Made by a program: the position numbers and the translations under genes
Notes under the pieces: generated by a model
The model's database searches: none
The model's input: the letters and a program-made list of their open reading frames with translations, nothing else
What the model was told of the DNA's origin: nothing
Part shown: piece after piece, positions 43,302 to 51,605 of the stretch
Numbering within the stretch: the first letter of the stretch is position 1
Layout of the letters: every line of letters begins with the position of its first letter
NCBI GenBank assembly: GCA_965230795.1
Contig: OZ246020.1
Coordinates: 62,001 to 126,000, forward strand
Origin: PZPK01 sp965230795
Lineage (GTDB): Bacteria > Pseudomonadota > Gammaproteobacteria > Pseudomonadales > Oleiphilaceae
DNA length: 64,000 bases
Reading direction: 5' to 3'

Positions 43302-44033
43302 TTATTCATGCGCGCACAAGGTGGCGTGCTCATCAAAGGCCTCATTAAGCTGGCGGGCACGATTCAGGTTTTTCTGAGTCAGCACTTCATCAGTGCGTCC
43401 AATTGCAATGGGTTGTCTGGAAAGCAGAAGACAGAGGGGAAAATGCTGTCGCACCTGATCCAGATCGTGCAAGACCGCAATTATAGTCCTGCCATCCTTG
43501 TTCCAGGTTTTGATCAACGCAAGCAGGTCTGTGGTAGTGCGGCTATCAATACCGGTAAAAGGCTCATCCAACAGAATCAGGTCGGCTTGTTGCACCAACA
43601 GTCGTGCAAACAACACTCGCTGCATCTGGCCACCAGACAGGGAACCGATCAGACGTTTCTCAAATCCTTTCAGTCCCAGCTGCGCCAACGCTGAGCTCAC
43701 GCTACGTTTATGGCGGGAGCGTAATCGCCCAAACGCGCCGATCTGACCCCAGGCACCAAGCCCTACCATTTCTTCGACGGTAATCGGAAAGCTTCGATCC
43801 ACCTGGCTTTGTTGTGGCAAATATGCAATATCCCTGCGGTCTACTTCCGGCAGACGAATGTGGCCTTCCAGGGGCTGAACCTGTCCCATAATGCCTTTGA
43901 GCAAGGTTGACTTGCCGGCACCGTTTGGCCCCACCAGGGCCAGCAGACTCCCACGCTCAATTTGTGCAGATAGATGATGAACGGCAGGGTGCAACTCATA
44001 GCCAAGGGTAACGTTATCAAGCTCCAGAATCAT
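43302..44033 (-). CDS. znuC: Zinc ABC transporter ATP-binding protein ZnuC
   Basis: 243 residues from ATG 44033 (a TTG at 44042 is also in frame). Walker A GPNGAGKSTLLKGI, Q-loop AYLPQQSQVDRSFPI, signature LSGGQMQRVLFAR, and Walker B LILLDEPFTGID followed by the switch His in AVLHDLDQV. The start codon lies 5 bases after the stop of a small membrane ORF, which suggests coupled translation. A Zur box lies upstream of that ORF. Confidence 0.95.
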   Translation of the reverse strand: MILELDNVTLGYELHPAVHHLSAQIERGSLLALVGPNGAGKSTLLKGIMGQVQPLEGHIRLPEVDRRDIAYLPQQSQVDRSFPITVEEMVGLGAWGQIGAFGRLRSRHKRSVSSALAQLGLKGFEKRLIGSLSGGQMQRVLFARLLVQQADLILLDEPFTGIDSRTTTDLLALIKTWNKDGRTIIAVLHDLDQVRQHFPLCLLLSRQPIAIGRTDEVLTQKNLNRARQLNEAFDEHATLCAHE

Positions 44034-44038
44034 ATTTA

Positions 44039-44143
44039 TCAAGTACCCACGTACCAGACGACAAACCAGATGAGCGCACTGATCCCGCTTGCCAGCAATA
44101 AACGCTGTGTAATTCCGATTTCCAATAGGGTACGCGTCGACAT
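44039..44143 (-). CDS. Possible 34-residue single-span membrane protein upstream of znuC
   Basis: An ATG-to-TGA frame of 34 codons lies between the Zur box and znuC. Its product starts MSTRTLLEIGITQR and has one hydrophobic helix (LLLASGISALIWFVVWYVGT). No strong ribosome site is visible, but the leader is short and AT-rich. The frame ends 5 bases before the znuC ATG. It may encode a small subunit or regulator of the Znu transporter, or be a leader ORF. This is an inference from position and hydrophobicity only. Confidence 0.5.
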   Translation of the reverse strand: MSTRTLLEIGITQRLLLASGISALIWFVVWYVGT

Positions 44144-44172
44144 ATCAATTAAAAGAGTTCGAAAGGCGAAAA

Positions 44173-44187
44173 TGTTATGTTATAACA
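44173..44187. promoter_or_regulatory. Zur box in the znuC/zur divergent promoter
   Basis: TGTTATGTTATAACA is a near-perfect palindrome matching the GTTATA/TATAAC pattern known for gammaproteobacterial Zur operators, 30 bases from the mini-ORF start and 36 bases before the zur start. It should control both znuCB-hisI and zur. Confidence 0.85.
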
Positions 44188-44222
44188 ATGCTAAAAGCAA
44201 TTCGTTCAGAGGATGTTGGTGA

Positions 44223-44612
44223 ATGCCGGAAAAACTCACGCAAAACAGGCAGGCGGTGCTCGATGTGCTTTCGGGGAGTGTTTCAGCTCTGAGCGCCTAT
44301 GACATATTGGATCGCTTGCATGAAAAAGACAGCAAATGGAAACCCGCGACCGTATATCGTGCGCTGAATTACTTGATTGAATCTAATCGCATTCACCGTA
44401 TTGAGTCACAGCAGAAATTTATCTGCTGTGACCATTCACACCACGAAGAAGAACGACAATTTTTAATCTGCGATAGGTGTGGGAAAGTGCAGGAGCGCCA
44501 CCTCGCCGCGAACGAGAGAAGCTATCTACAAGCCATGGCAAAAGATAGTGAATTTCAATTGCGAGCGCCTTATTTGGAGTTCCGCGGTCTATGCAAACAA
44601 TGCCAATCGTAA
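44223..44612 (+). CDS. zur: Zinc uptake regulator Zur (Fur family)
   Basis: 129 residues, shorter than E. coli Zur. The winged helix shows LSAYDILDRLHEKDSKWKPA and TVYRALNYLIESNRIHRIES. The regulatory and structural zinc sites include CDHSHHEEERQFLICDRCGK and the C-terminal CKQC pair. Zinc-bound Zur represses zinc uptake genes; its divergent position to znuCB and the Zur box support the call against Fur or PerR. Confidence 0.93.
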   Translation: MPEKLTQNRQAVLDVLSGSVSALSAYDILDRLHEKDSKWKPATVYRALNYLIESNRIHRIESQQKFICCDHSHHEEERQFLICDRCGKVQERHLAANERSYLQAMAKDSEFQLRAPYLEFRGLCKQCQS

Positions 44613-44664
44613 GCCATGTTCTTTGAAAACCGTTACGTTAATTCACAAGTTTTTGCTGGCTTGC

Positions 44665-44763
44665 ATGCTGAATTCAGCATACCTTGATCCAGGCTGAGCG
44701 AGAGGCATTGAGGTTTTGGGAGCGCTATATAAGTAGAAAGAATAAAAAATAGTTTGTACAAAC
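44665..44763. promoter_or_regulatory. Two perfect palindromes upstream of the Yip1 gene
   Basis: ATGCTGAATTCAGCAT (44665-44680, 16 bp) and GTTTGTACAAAC (44752-44763, 12 bp) are gapless palindromes in the 238-base region between zur and the Yip1 gene. They could be operators; no T-run follows either of them. Confidence 0.4.
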
Positions 44764-44850
44764 ATCAAGTATTAAGCAATGTCTTGACTCGACTCAGCAA
44801 AGCAACAAAACTTAAAGCGCAGCCCAAAAATAACAATCATTGGAGGCACC

Positions 44851-45453
44851 ATGAGTCTACTGCACACCGTTGGTATCCTGACCCATCCTGATAAGGAATG
44901 GGAGTCCATTCGCGAGGACCACGAGTCCACAACCAAGTTATATCTCAGTCACGTTCTGTTACTCGCTGCGATTCCTGCAGCGGCGGCTTACTACGGCACC
45001 ACCCAGGTGGGCTGGCAGGTTGGCGGCTCTGAAGTCGTCAAATTAAGCAGTGAAAGCGCCATACAGCTTTGCGTATTGTTTTATGCCGCAATGCTGTCAG
45101 GCATCTATCTAATCGGCAAATTTATCGACTTTTTTTCCATGACCTATGGGGTTGATGCATCTGACCACAAAGGCATTGTCCTGGCTGCTTACACAGCCAC
45201 ACCACTATTCCTGCTGGGGATTATCGCGGTATATCCGGTGCTTTGGGTTAATATGGTCGCAGGGATCATTGCGGTCTGCTGGTCTGTATATCTGCTTTAT
45301 GAAGGATTACCAATCCTGATGAAAATCCCCGAAGAGAGAGGCTTTATGTTTGCCTCGTCTGTTCTCACTGTGGGCTTGGTGATGCTGGTTGGATTGCTTG
45401 CGATCAGCGTAGTCATCTGGAGCGTTGGTATCGGTCCAGTATATGTGAGTTAG
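44851..45453 (+). CDS. Yip1 domain membrane protein
   Basis: 200 residues; ATG after TTGGAGG. The N-terminal amphipathic start HTVGILTHPDKEWESIREDH is typical of bacterial Yip1-domain proteins, followed by five hydrophobic segments (YLSHVLLLAAIPAAAAYYG, LCVLFYAAMLSGIYLIG and others). Function unknown; such proteins are inner-membrane proteins. Followed by a bidirectional terminator. Confidence 0.85.
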   Translation: MSLLHTVGILTHPDKEWESIREDHESTTKLYLSHVLLLAAIPAAAAYYGTTQVGWQVGGSEVVKLSSESAIQLCVLFYAAMLSGIYLIGKFIDFFSMTYGVDASDHKGIVLAAYTATPLFLLGIIAVYPVLWVNMVAGIIAVCWSVYLLYEGLPILMKIPEERGFMFASSVLTVGLVMLVGLLAISVVIWSVGIGPVYVS

Positions 45454-45474
45454 CTCACTCCACATCAATAAAAG

Positions 45475-45497
45475 AAGCCCGCATTAGCGGGCTTTTT
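45475..45497. terminator. Bidirectional terminator between the Yip1 and ion channel genes
   Basis: AAGCCCGC-ATTA-GCGGGCTT (8-bp stem) with T5 on the plus side and an A-rich flank on the other serves both convergent genes. Its right half overlaps the last codons of the channel gene. Confidence 0.92.
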
Positions 45498-46323
45498 CGT
45501 TTCTGGTTTCGGAAATTTCCGCACGCAACTGTCTTATCTCGGCATACAGCGTTTCCAGATTGACCCTGCCTTCTTGCATATCCTTCTCATCCTTTATGCG
45601 TTGGTTCTCCTCTTCCAGCACACTCACCACAATTCCGATTACCATATTCAAGAATGCGAATGCGGTAAAAAATATAAAGGTGATATAAAAAATCCAGCTC
45701 AAGCTGTAATGCTGCATGGTTTCATACATGACATCGGTCCAATCCTCAAAGGTCATGACCCGAAACAAGGTCAGCATGGAGATGGAGATATCGCCCCATA
45801 AGGTGGCATTAATCTGAGCAAAAAACGTCGTACCAATGGCTGCATAGATATAAAAAATAATAAACATCAGCAACACCACATAGCCCAGTTGAGGCATGGC
45901 TTTGAGCAGTGAGTTCAGCAGCAGACGCAACTCTGGAATGATTGAAACCATCCTCAAAACCCTGAAAATTCTGACCAGGCGCCCAATCAAAGCCAGGTCA
46001 CTGTTATCAATGGGTATCAGACTCACAACAACTATCAAGGTATCAAAAACATTCCAGCCGTTTCGAAAGAAATGCAATTTTTTTTCTTCACCAAGAAAAC
46101 GGATAATAATCTCGACTAAAAATATGATCGTGATACCCCAATCCAGCCAAAGCATCAGGGTCATCAGGTTTTCTGGAATCTGATAGGTTTTTGCTCCAAT
46201 AATCAGCGCTGAAAAAACAATGACGCATACAACAAAGAGTTCAAACACTTTGTGACTGCGAATCCGTAAAAATGTAGCTTGCAAAGAAGAAGTATTCATT
46301 TCGCTCAAACTTTTAGTCGACAT
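45484..46323 (-). CDS. Voltage-gated cation channel, BacNav-like, with acidic selectivity filter
   Basis: 279 residues with six transmembrane segments. The S4 sensor LIGRLVRIFRVLRMV has four Arg at three-residue spacing (115, 118, 121, 124). The pore helix and filter read TLFRVMTFEDWTD (filter Thr191-Asp197), where sodium-selective NaChBac-type channels have TLESWSM or similar. The filter carries Glu193, Asp194 and Asp197; an engineered calcium-selective channel (CavAb) has acidic residues at these three positions. A C-terminal coiled coil (NLETLYAEIRQLRAEISETR) probably assembles the tetramer. Divergent from a TetR gene. An alternative start is ATG 46299. Confidence 0.92.
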   Translation of the reverse strand: MSTKSLSEMNTSSLQATFLRIRSHKVFELFVVCVIVFSALIIGAKTYQIPENLMTLMLWLDWGITIIFLVEIIIRFLGEEKKLHFFRNGWNVFDTLIVVVSLIPIDNSDLALIGRLVRIFRVLRMVSIIPELRLLLNSLLKAMPQLGYVVLLMFIIFYIYAAIGTTFFAQINATLWGDISISMLTLFRVMTFEDWTDVMYETMQHYSLSWIFYITFIFFTAFAFLNMVIGIVVSVLEEENQRIKDEKDMQEGRVNLETLYAEIRQLRAEISETRNEKAR

Positions 46324-46411
46324 ATCAAAGACACGCCAGTAACGGCGCCCGCAATTTTAATACAACTGCGATCAATAGGTAGATTTAAGGCATGCGAATC
46401 GCTAGAATTCC

Positions 46412-46426
46412 GTGACTTTTGGTCAC
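46412..46426. promoter_or_regulatory. Candidate TetR operator
   Basis: GTGAC-TTTTG-GTCAC is a 5-bp inverted repeat between the divergent channel and tetR genes, about 30 bases before the tetR start. Position and form suit a TetR-family operator. Confidence 0.45.
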
Positions 46427-46457
46427 AAATTGATCAAACCAACTTGAGGAGCCTTTC

Positions 46458-47132
46458 ATGCCAGCTGTAGGCATCGAGCCGATGACCCGAAAACAACAAG
46501 AATTCGCAAAACGCGAGAATCAGATTCTGCAGGCTGCGTTGGGTTTGTTTGAAAATCCGCACTGGGAACAGGTAACGGTAGAGCAGATAGCCCGTAAAGC
46601 GGACATTGGCAAGGGCACCGTTTACAAGCATTTCACCTGTAAGGAAGAGATATACGCCCACATCACCATTTCATTTACACAAAAACTGCTCGAAGCTTTT
46701 CAGCTAGCAACTCAAAATGGCGAAGTCTTGGACAAGCTCAAGGAAATCATCCGCATTGCATTCAACATGTTTATCAATCATACCGCCGAAGCACGGGTCT
46801 CTTTCTACTGCAAGCGTGTCGATTACCGGGAGCGACTCAACGAGCAGCTCAAGTGTGCATTTGAAGCACTGGATGACGAATTTGATGCCTTGATTGGAGA
46901 ACTGTTGCAATCAGGGATTGATAGCGGTCTGTTTCCTAACCGCCCCATCGAGCAATTGATGATGGGGCTTGAAGCCACATTCGATGGTGCCATCAGTATG
47001 ATATGGAACGGTGATATCAGTTACCAGCAGGCTGAGGACCAGGAAAATTACGTCAATATCATCAGCGAGTATATGCTAGCGGGACTGGTAGGTCTCAAAC
47101 ACGCAAACGCAGGCGAAAACTGCATCGCATGA
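46458..47132 (+). CDS. TetR family transcriptional regulator
   Basis: 224 residues; ATG seven bases after AGGAG. The DNA-binding helix-turn-helix is AALGLFENPHWEQVTVEQIA then RKADIGKGTVYKHFTCKEEI. The C-terminal ligand domain is helical and unassigned. It is divergent from the channel gene and may regulate it and itself. Confidence 0.93.
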   Translation: MPAVGIEPMTRKQQEFAKRENQILQAALGLFENPHWEQVTVEQIARKADIGKGTVYKHFTCKEEIYAHITISFTQKLLEAFQLATQNGEVLDKLKEIIRIAFNMFINHTAEARVSFYCKRVDYRERLNEQLKCAFEALDDEFDALIGELLQSGIDSGLFPNRPIEQLMMGLEATFDGAISMIWNGDISYQQAEDQENYVNIISEYMLAGLVGLKHANAGENCIA

Positions 47133-47165
47133 TACATTTGCTTTTGTAGACGGGGAAAAATGAAG

Positions 47166-47192
47166 CGGGAGTTGCTGTCCATGCAACTCCCG
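47166..47192. terminator. Hairpin downstream of tetR and rnb, candidate terminator
   Basis: CGGGAGTTG / CAACTCCCG, a perfect 9-bp stem with a 9-base loop, 33 bases after the tetR stop. On the minus strand CTTCATTTTT follows, so it may also end the rnb transcript. The 47193-47360 stretch shows no gene. Confidence 0.6.
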
Positions 47193-47360
47193 AAATAACG
47201 CATCCCTTGCATTTCCTTTTGCTATCGTCTTCCATGGGCATCCTGCTACGCAATCCTAGCGTCTTGTGCATCCATACATTGCCCATGTTAATTGCGCAGC
47301 CTGACACGCTGAAGTGGATAATTCCCCCACTTGCTGTGCGAGATCACTTACATTTCTGGA

Positions 47361-49295
47361 TTATTGATCAGCCAATGCAAATTGAATCTGCTTCCGTCGC
47401 CAATCAATCTGCTTCAGACACACTTTGACCTTCTGCTCCAGCTCAAAGGTATGCTGTTTGCCCTGAATACGTAATCGCAACTGGTCGAAGCTGAACTTGC
47501 CTTCCATTTCCTTGGTCGAAACAAAGCCTTCAATTCCATTTGCTAACAATCTGACCTGAAAACCGGTGGCAAAGCAGCGTACAATTTCTGCTTCATGAAC
47601 GTCACTATTATTGGCCATGAATTGGCACTTTAACCACTGCTCCACTTCGTTGGACGCATTTCTTGCAGCCAACCAGCGCTCGTCGAGTCTGCTTAACAAG
47701 TTCTCATCAATACCATCAACCTGTGCCTGTGAGCTCAACCAGTTATCAACTTGACGGTGTAGCAGGAAATCATTGGCCTTTCTCAATGGGGAAGTGAAGG
47801 TCGTGTAGTAGGGAAGCCCCATACCAAAGTGAGGCCCCGGTTCCCCGGCAACATAACTTTTTTCAAGCTGCTTGCTAAGTGCGACCAAAGTCGATCTGTA
47901 CTCAGGACTCTCGTTAAGACGACGAAAACAGGCCTGATATGCTTCCAGCGTATCCATAGCCCTTGCGGAAGAATCTTCAAAGGTGTCTTCCAACAGGGAT
48001 TCAGCCTCTTTGATTCGATCTTCCCGCAAGCCTTGATGCCTCACAAACACGGCGGGAATCTGATTATCAATAAGAAACTGTGCAACACAGCGGTTGGCGG
48101 CCACCATACACTCTTCTACGAGCATGTGTGCTGGTGTCAGAATTTTTTCCTTGATCGCCGAAATCTTGCGGTTCTCGCCAATTTCAATAAAAAATTCAGT
48201 TCGACCTTCGTGCAGGAGAGCATATTCTGCTCGCCACTGACGCAATTGATCAGCCAGGGATTTCAGGCATTTCAGTTCTTGCCTGAGCGCCTCATCCAGA
48301 TCACTTTCTTCATCATTCAACACTGAAGCGACTTCGCCATAAGACAGCTTGCGCCTGGAATTGATGATGCCATTGAATACCCGCTGATTACCAAGTGAAC
48401 CATCTGCCCGCACTTGCAGCTCTACCACCTTTACCAGCCGATCTTCTCCCTCTACCAGCGATCCCAGATCTGCTGCGAGCCTGGTGGGCAACATTGGAAT
48501 ATGTTGACCGGGCATATATATTGAGGTGGCTCGTTCATAAACCGCGCGCTCAATGGCAGACCCTGCCGGAACCAGTGCACAAGGATCCGCAATGGCCACT
48601 CTTAACAACCAGCCCTCGTCATTCTTCTCTGCCCACAAGGCATCATCCATATCGGTAGTTGAGCGCGAGTCGATCGTAACAAAGGCCAGCTCTCGCAGAT
48701 CCTCTCGCTGTGGCGCAGCCGCGCTGATCAATCCGGCATCGATTGAGGACAGCTCTTGCTCAACTTGCTGATCCCAAGACTCCTTGATATCAAATTTGCT
48801 GATCGCGTAAGCCCATTCAATGCCTGGCTCTTTTTCGTTACCAATGATCGCGTTAATTGCCGCCTGTGCCTTTCCCGATCGCAAAGGATGCTGGGTCACT
48901 CGACACTTCACAAGGTCATGGGCCTTGGCCCCACCCCGCTTGGCAGGTGGAATAAAGAACCATTGGGTCATACCTGGAATATCTGCCTCGACGAAATGCG
49001 CCTTACCCCGAGTGACATATTTTCCGTAAAAAACTTTGACGGAAGATTCCAGTAGCCTCTCGATCACAGCAATGGTCTTTTTCTTGTCGTCCTTTTTCAC
49101 TTCAACTTCGACACGATCACCGGGAATGACTTTCTGCATCTCATCAGGCGGCAGATAGACGTCCCGACCCGCATCCAGAGTTACAAAACCAAACTTGTTT
49201 CCCGTTCCTTTTACGGTGCCATACTGCAGATTGCGACTGGCCTTAATATCTTGTTTCAGCTGCTTTAGCTGACTGAGGGCATCACTTTTTAGCAT
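47361..49295 (-). CDS. rnb: Exoribonuclease II
   Basis: 644 residues from ATG 49295, the same length as E. coli RNase II; an earlier in-frame codon at 49331 would add 12 residues. N-terminal cold-shock domains (YGTVKGTGNKFGFVTLD), the RNB catalytic domain with FVTIDSRSTTDMDDALWA (the Asp cluster that binds magnesium), TSPLRKANDFLLHRQ, and a C-terminal S1 domain (FQVRLLANGIEGFVSTKEME). It degrades single-stranded RNA 3' to 5' to small fragments. RNase R is longer and has a basic tail that is absent here. Confidence 0.95.
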   Translation of the reverse strand: MLKSDALSQLKQLKQDIKASRNLQYGTVKGTGNKFGFVTLDAGRDVYLPPDEMQKVIPGDRVEVEVKKDDKKKTIAVIERLLESSVKVFYGKYVTRGKAHFVEADIPGMTQWFFIPPAKRGGAKAHDLVKCRVTQHPLRSGKAQAAINAIIGNEKEPGIEWAYAISKFDIKESWDQQVEQELSSIDAGLISAAAPQREDLRELAFVTIDSRSTTDMDDALWAEKNDEGWLLRVAIADPCALVPAGSAIERAVYERATSIYMPGQHIPMLPTRLAADLGSLVEGEDRLVKVVELQVRADGSLGNQRVFNGIINSRRKLSYGEVASVLNDEESDLDEALRQELKCLKSLADQLRQWRAEYALLHEGRTEFFIEIGENRKISAIKEKILTPAHMLVEECMVAANRCVAQFLIDNQIPAVFVRHQGLREDRIKEAESLLEDTFEDSSARAMDTLEAYQACFRRLNESPEYRSTLVALSKQLEKSYVAGEPGPHFGMGLPYYTTFTSPLRKANDFLLHRQVDNWLSSQAQVDGIDENLLSRLDERWLAARNASNEVEQWLKCQFMANNSDVHEAEIVRCFATGFQVRLLANGIEGFVSTKEMEGKFSFDQLRLRIQGKQHTFELEQKVKVCLKQIDWRRKQIQFALADQ

Positions 49296-49358
49296 GAATA
49301 GATCCTGAACAGATCGATGATGAGCCAACACTCAATCAATCGCCTGGTATGAATAGCC

Positions 49359-49913
49359 TTATTTGTTTATAAGCGTTAGAAACTCACCACGGGTGGCCTG
49401 AGATTGCCGAAAAGCCCCGAGCATCACGGAAGTGTTCATCACAGAGTTTTGCTTTTGCACACCTCGCATCATCATGCACATGTGTTGCGACTCGATGACC
49501 ACAGCTACACCGCGGGCATCAGTAACCGATAACACCGCATCCGCAATCTGACGCGTCAGGTTTTCCTGAATCTGCAGGCGTCTCGCAAACATATCGACAA
49601 TGCGAGCAAACTTGGACAAACCCAGCACTTTACCTTTTGGCAGGTAAGCGATATGACACTTTCCGATGAAAGGAAGCAGGTGATGCTCGCACAACGAATA
49701 CAGCTCAATATCCTTCACGATCACCATTTCATCATTGTCAGATTGGAAGATTGCACCGTTTACTATGTCATCTAGATTCTGTGCATACCCTTGAGTCAGA
49801 AAGCTCATGGCTTTGGCTGCACGCATCGGCGTATCGACCAGTCCTTCCCGGCTACTGTCCTCGCCAAGTGCTTCGATGATTGCCTGATAGTGTTTGGAGA
49901 TTGCGTCGAGCAT
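49359..49913 (-). CDS. folE: GTP cyclohydrolase I, FolE1 type
   Basis: 184 residues. The zinc and active-site motif LYSLCEHHLLPFIGKCHIAY, then SKFARIVDMFARRLQIQENL and IESQHMCMMMRGVQKQNS with the second zinc Cys are all present, so this is the zinc-dependent FolE1. It makes dihydroneopterin triphosphate from GTP for folate synthesis. It is upstream of rnb on the same strand with 63 bases between. Confidence 0.97.
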   Translation of the reverse strand: MLDAISKHYQAIIEALGEDSSREGLVDTPMRAAKAMSFLTQGYAQNLDDIVNGAIFQSDNDEMVIVKDIELYSLCEHHLLPFIGKCHIAYLPKGKVLGLSKFARIVDMFARRLQIQENLTRQIADAVLSVTDARGVAVVIESQHMCMMMRGVQKQNSVMNTSVMLGAFRQSQATRGEFLTLINK

Positions 49914-50051
49914 ATTGCTTGATAACCCGCTTCAAATCATAAAGCCGGACAATCTAACATGCTCGCCAAGCATTGGAGAAATTTTTTTGATCAAGGAAGA
50001 GGGCCCTATGCCCCTTCCCCATTTCAGAAATGTAAAACCAGTGGCTGAAAA

Positions 50052-50234
50052 TCAGACCGCTTGGTCAGGAGAGATATCGTCCACCATGATCTCGGCTTTC
50101 AACGCCTCTAACTCAGCCATAAGAATAAGATGTCGAAGAGGATTCGCCAACTGCTTTGTTTTTTCCAGTTGCTCGCACTTCACATCGTAAAGTTTACTTA
50201 ACACTTTGACTCGCATTTGTTGTTCACACGTCAT
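50052..50234 (-). CDS. Small protein of unknown function
   Basis: 60 residues, mostly helical and charged (RVKVLSKLYDVKCEQLEKTK, LILMAELEALKAEIMVDD). The ATG at 50234 is preceded by a very strong AGAGGAGG at eight bases, which makes it a credible gene despite its size. No family recognised. Separate from folE by 138 bases. Confidence 0.65.
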   Translation of the reverse strand: MTCEQQMRVKVLSKLYDVKCEQLEKTKQLANPLRHLILMAELEALKAEIMVDDISPDQAV

Positions 50235-50546
50235 GAGCCTTACCTCCTCTGCGGAAACTCCGGCTGCTTTACTGCTCTTACTACATGTATCGGCTCCGAA
50301 AACTCAAAGTTTACGACAACTTTTAAAAGATCACGGGGCGTCAATGGCTATTTGATTTGCAGCAATATACTTGCCACTATTTTTCGAATATCAGAACTCA
50401 GAAATAATGCTTGCATTTCAAAGACTTAAAATGATCTTCTGAAGCAGGGATTGTGCAAGGGAAAACAGGCGGAAAAAAGTGTAAACGAATTGAACAGATG
50501 GCAAACATTTGCCGTCTGTTCAATGCCAGGAAGTGAATGTTAGAAA
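50235..50546. other. 312-base intergenic region
   Basis: The right part holds the long hairpin listed separately. The rest (50235-50488) is AT-rich, probably the promoter area of the small gene to its left, and shows no open frame worth calling. Confidence 0.5.
50489..50524 (-). terminator. Long 17-bp hairpin after the soluble MCP gene
   Basis: ATTGAACAGATGGCAAA pairs with TTTGCCGTCTGTTCAAT across two bases, one pair being G-U. On the minus strand it follows the MCP gene stop by 22 bases and is followed by T-rich sequence (TTCGTTTACACTTTTTT), in keeping with a 3'-end hairpin or terminator. Confidence 0.65.
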
Positions 50547-51446
50547 TCAGGAAAGCGCGTTAATCTGATCGCGTAATCGCTGGGACATTTCCACAATCGC
50601 ATCACTATCCTGTCCAGCAGATTCCAGACCATCCACTATAGAACGGATGGAACTCCCCAAAAGTTCACCGCTGGTTTTCTGTTTATTTAGCTCGGATTTC
50701 AGGGTATTCGCGGCATCAGCGCTGCTACTGGCTGACGCTTCCATTCCAGAGAGATTGTTGAGTGTTTCACCGGCAATCGATACGCTACTGTTTATGACTT
50801 CCGCAACCTCCTGTTGTTTGGCAATCACTGCGTTGGATATTTCGGTAATCTTGGTGATTTCACCCTGAATTTCTTCCGCTGACTCATTAGACGTATTGGC
50901 AAGTTGCCTCACCTCGTCCGCCACCACCGCAAACCCCCGTCCGTGTTCACCCGCACGAGCCGCCTCGATTGCAGCGTTGAGCGCAAGCAAGTTGGTTTGA
51001 TCTGCTATCGCCTTGATGGATTCCAGCAGCTTACTGATGGTTTTGTTGCTCTCATCGAGGTTCTCAAGCAAGGAGGTGAACTCGCCGATATAGCGGGAGG
51101 ACGTTTCAACATTATCTGACAACTGCCGCATATCGGCATTGCACTGTCTGGAAACCTCGGCCGTTTGACTGGCTGTCTCTCCCGCCTGCTCAGCAGAACC
51201 CAGCACTGTCTCGGCCTGTTCTATCTGCGCCTCAATGTTCCTTACCGTATCTTCAAGCCTGGAGAAAAGCCCGGAGACGGAAGTCTTATTATCTGCCACA
51301 GCGGTCGCCACCTGTTGAGCCAGTCCTGCCGGATTCTGCTCCAATAAGCTATCCAGTAACTGGGCTTTTCGTTCCAGGTTCGCCAAAGTGACTTTATCAA
51401 TCGCCACTTCATTGACTTGAAGTGCACTTTTTCCTAATCCAAACAT
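50547..51446 (-). CDS. Soluble methyl-accepting chemotaxis-type protein
   Basis: 299 residues without membrane helix or obvious sensor domain. The signalling hairpin tip is complete (IKAIADQTNLLALNAAIEAA then GEHGRGFAVVADEVRQLA), with helical, Gln/Glu-rich flanks. The first 60 residues are helical (LANLERKAQLLDSLLEQNP) and could dimerise or bind a partner. It lies near the Pil-Chp array and may be a cytoplasmic receptor for it or another CheA. A hairpin follows the stop. Confidence 0.9.
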   Translation of the reverse strand: MFGLGKSALQVNEVAIDKVTLANLERKAQLLDSLLEQNPAGLAQQVATAVADNKTSVSGLFSRLEDTVRNIEAQIEQAETVLGSAEQAGETASQTAEVSRQCNADMRQLSDNVETSSRYIGEFTSLLENLDESNKTISKLLESIKAIADQTNLLALNAAIEAARAGEHGRGFAVVADEVRQLANTSNESAEEIQGEITKITEISNAVIAKQQEVAEVINSSVSIAGETLNNLSGMEASASSSADAANTLKSELNKQKTSGELLGSSIRSIVDGLESAGQDSDAIVEMSQRLRDQINALS

Positions 51447-51605
51447 GTGTCTACCTGATTATTATGTTTCAGTTGCAGGGTGCTGTATTTATTGTTCTTT
51501 CCTGTTGAACTTGCAGCTGCTCAGCGATGCAACAGGAGAATATAACTGTGTTATTTATCGGCGGCACTTCGTAAATCCTGAATAGCAGGCGCATCAAAAC
51601 CATAG

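Noticed and set aside
49990..50030. GC-rich hairpin near GAGGGCCCTATGCCCC as a terminator
   Set aside because: The stem has a bulge and neither strand has a T-run after it.
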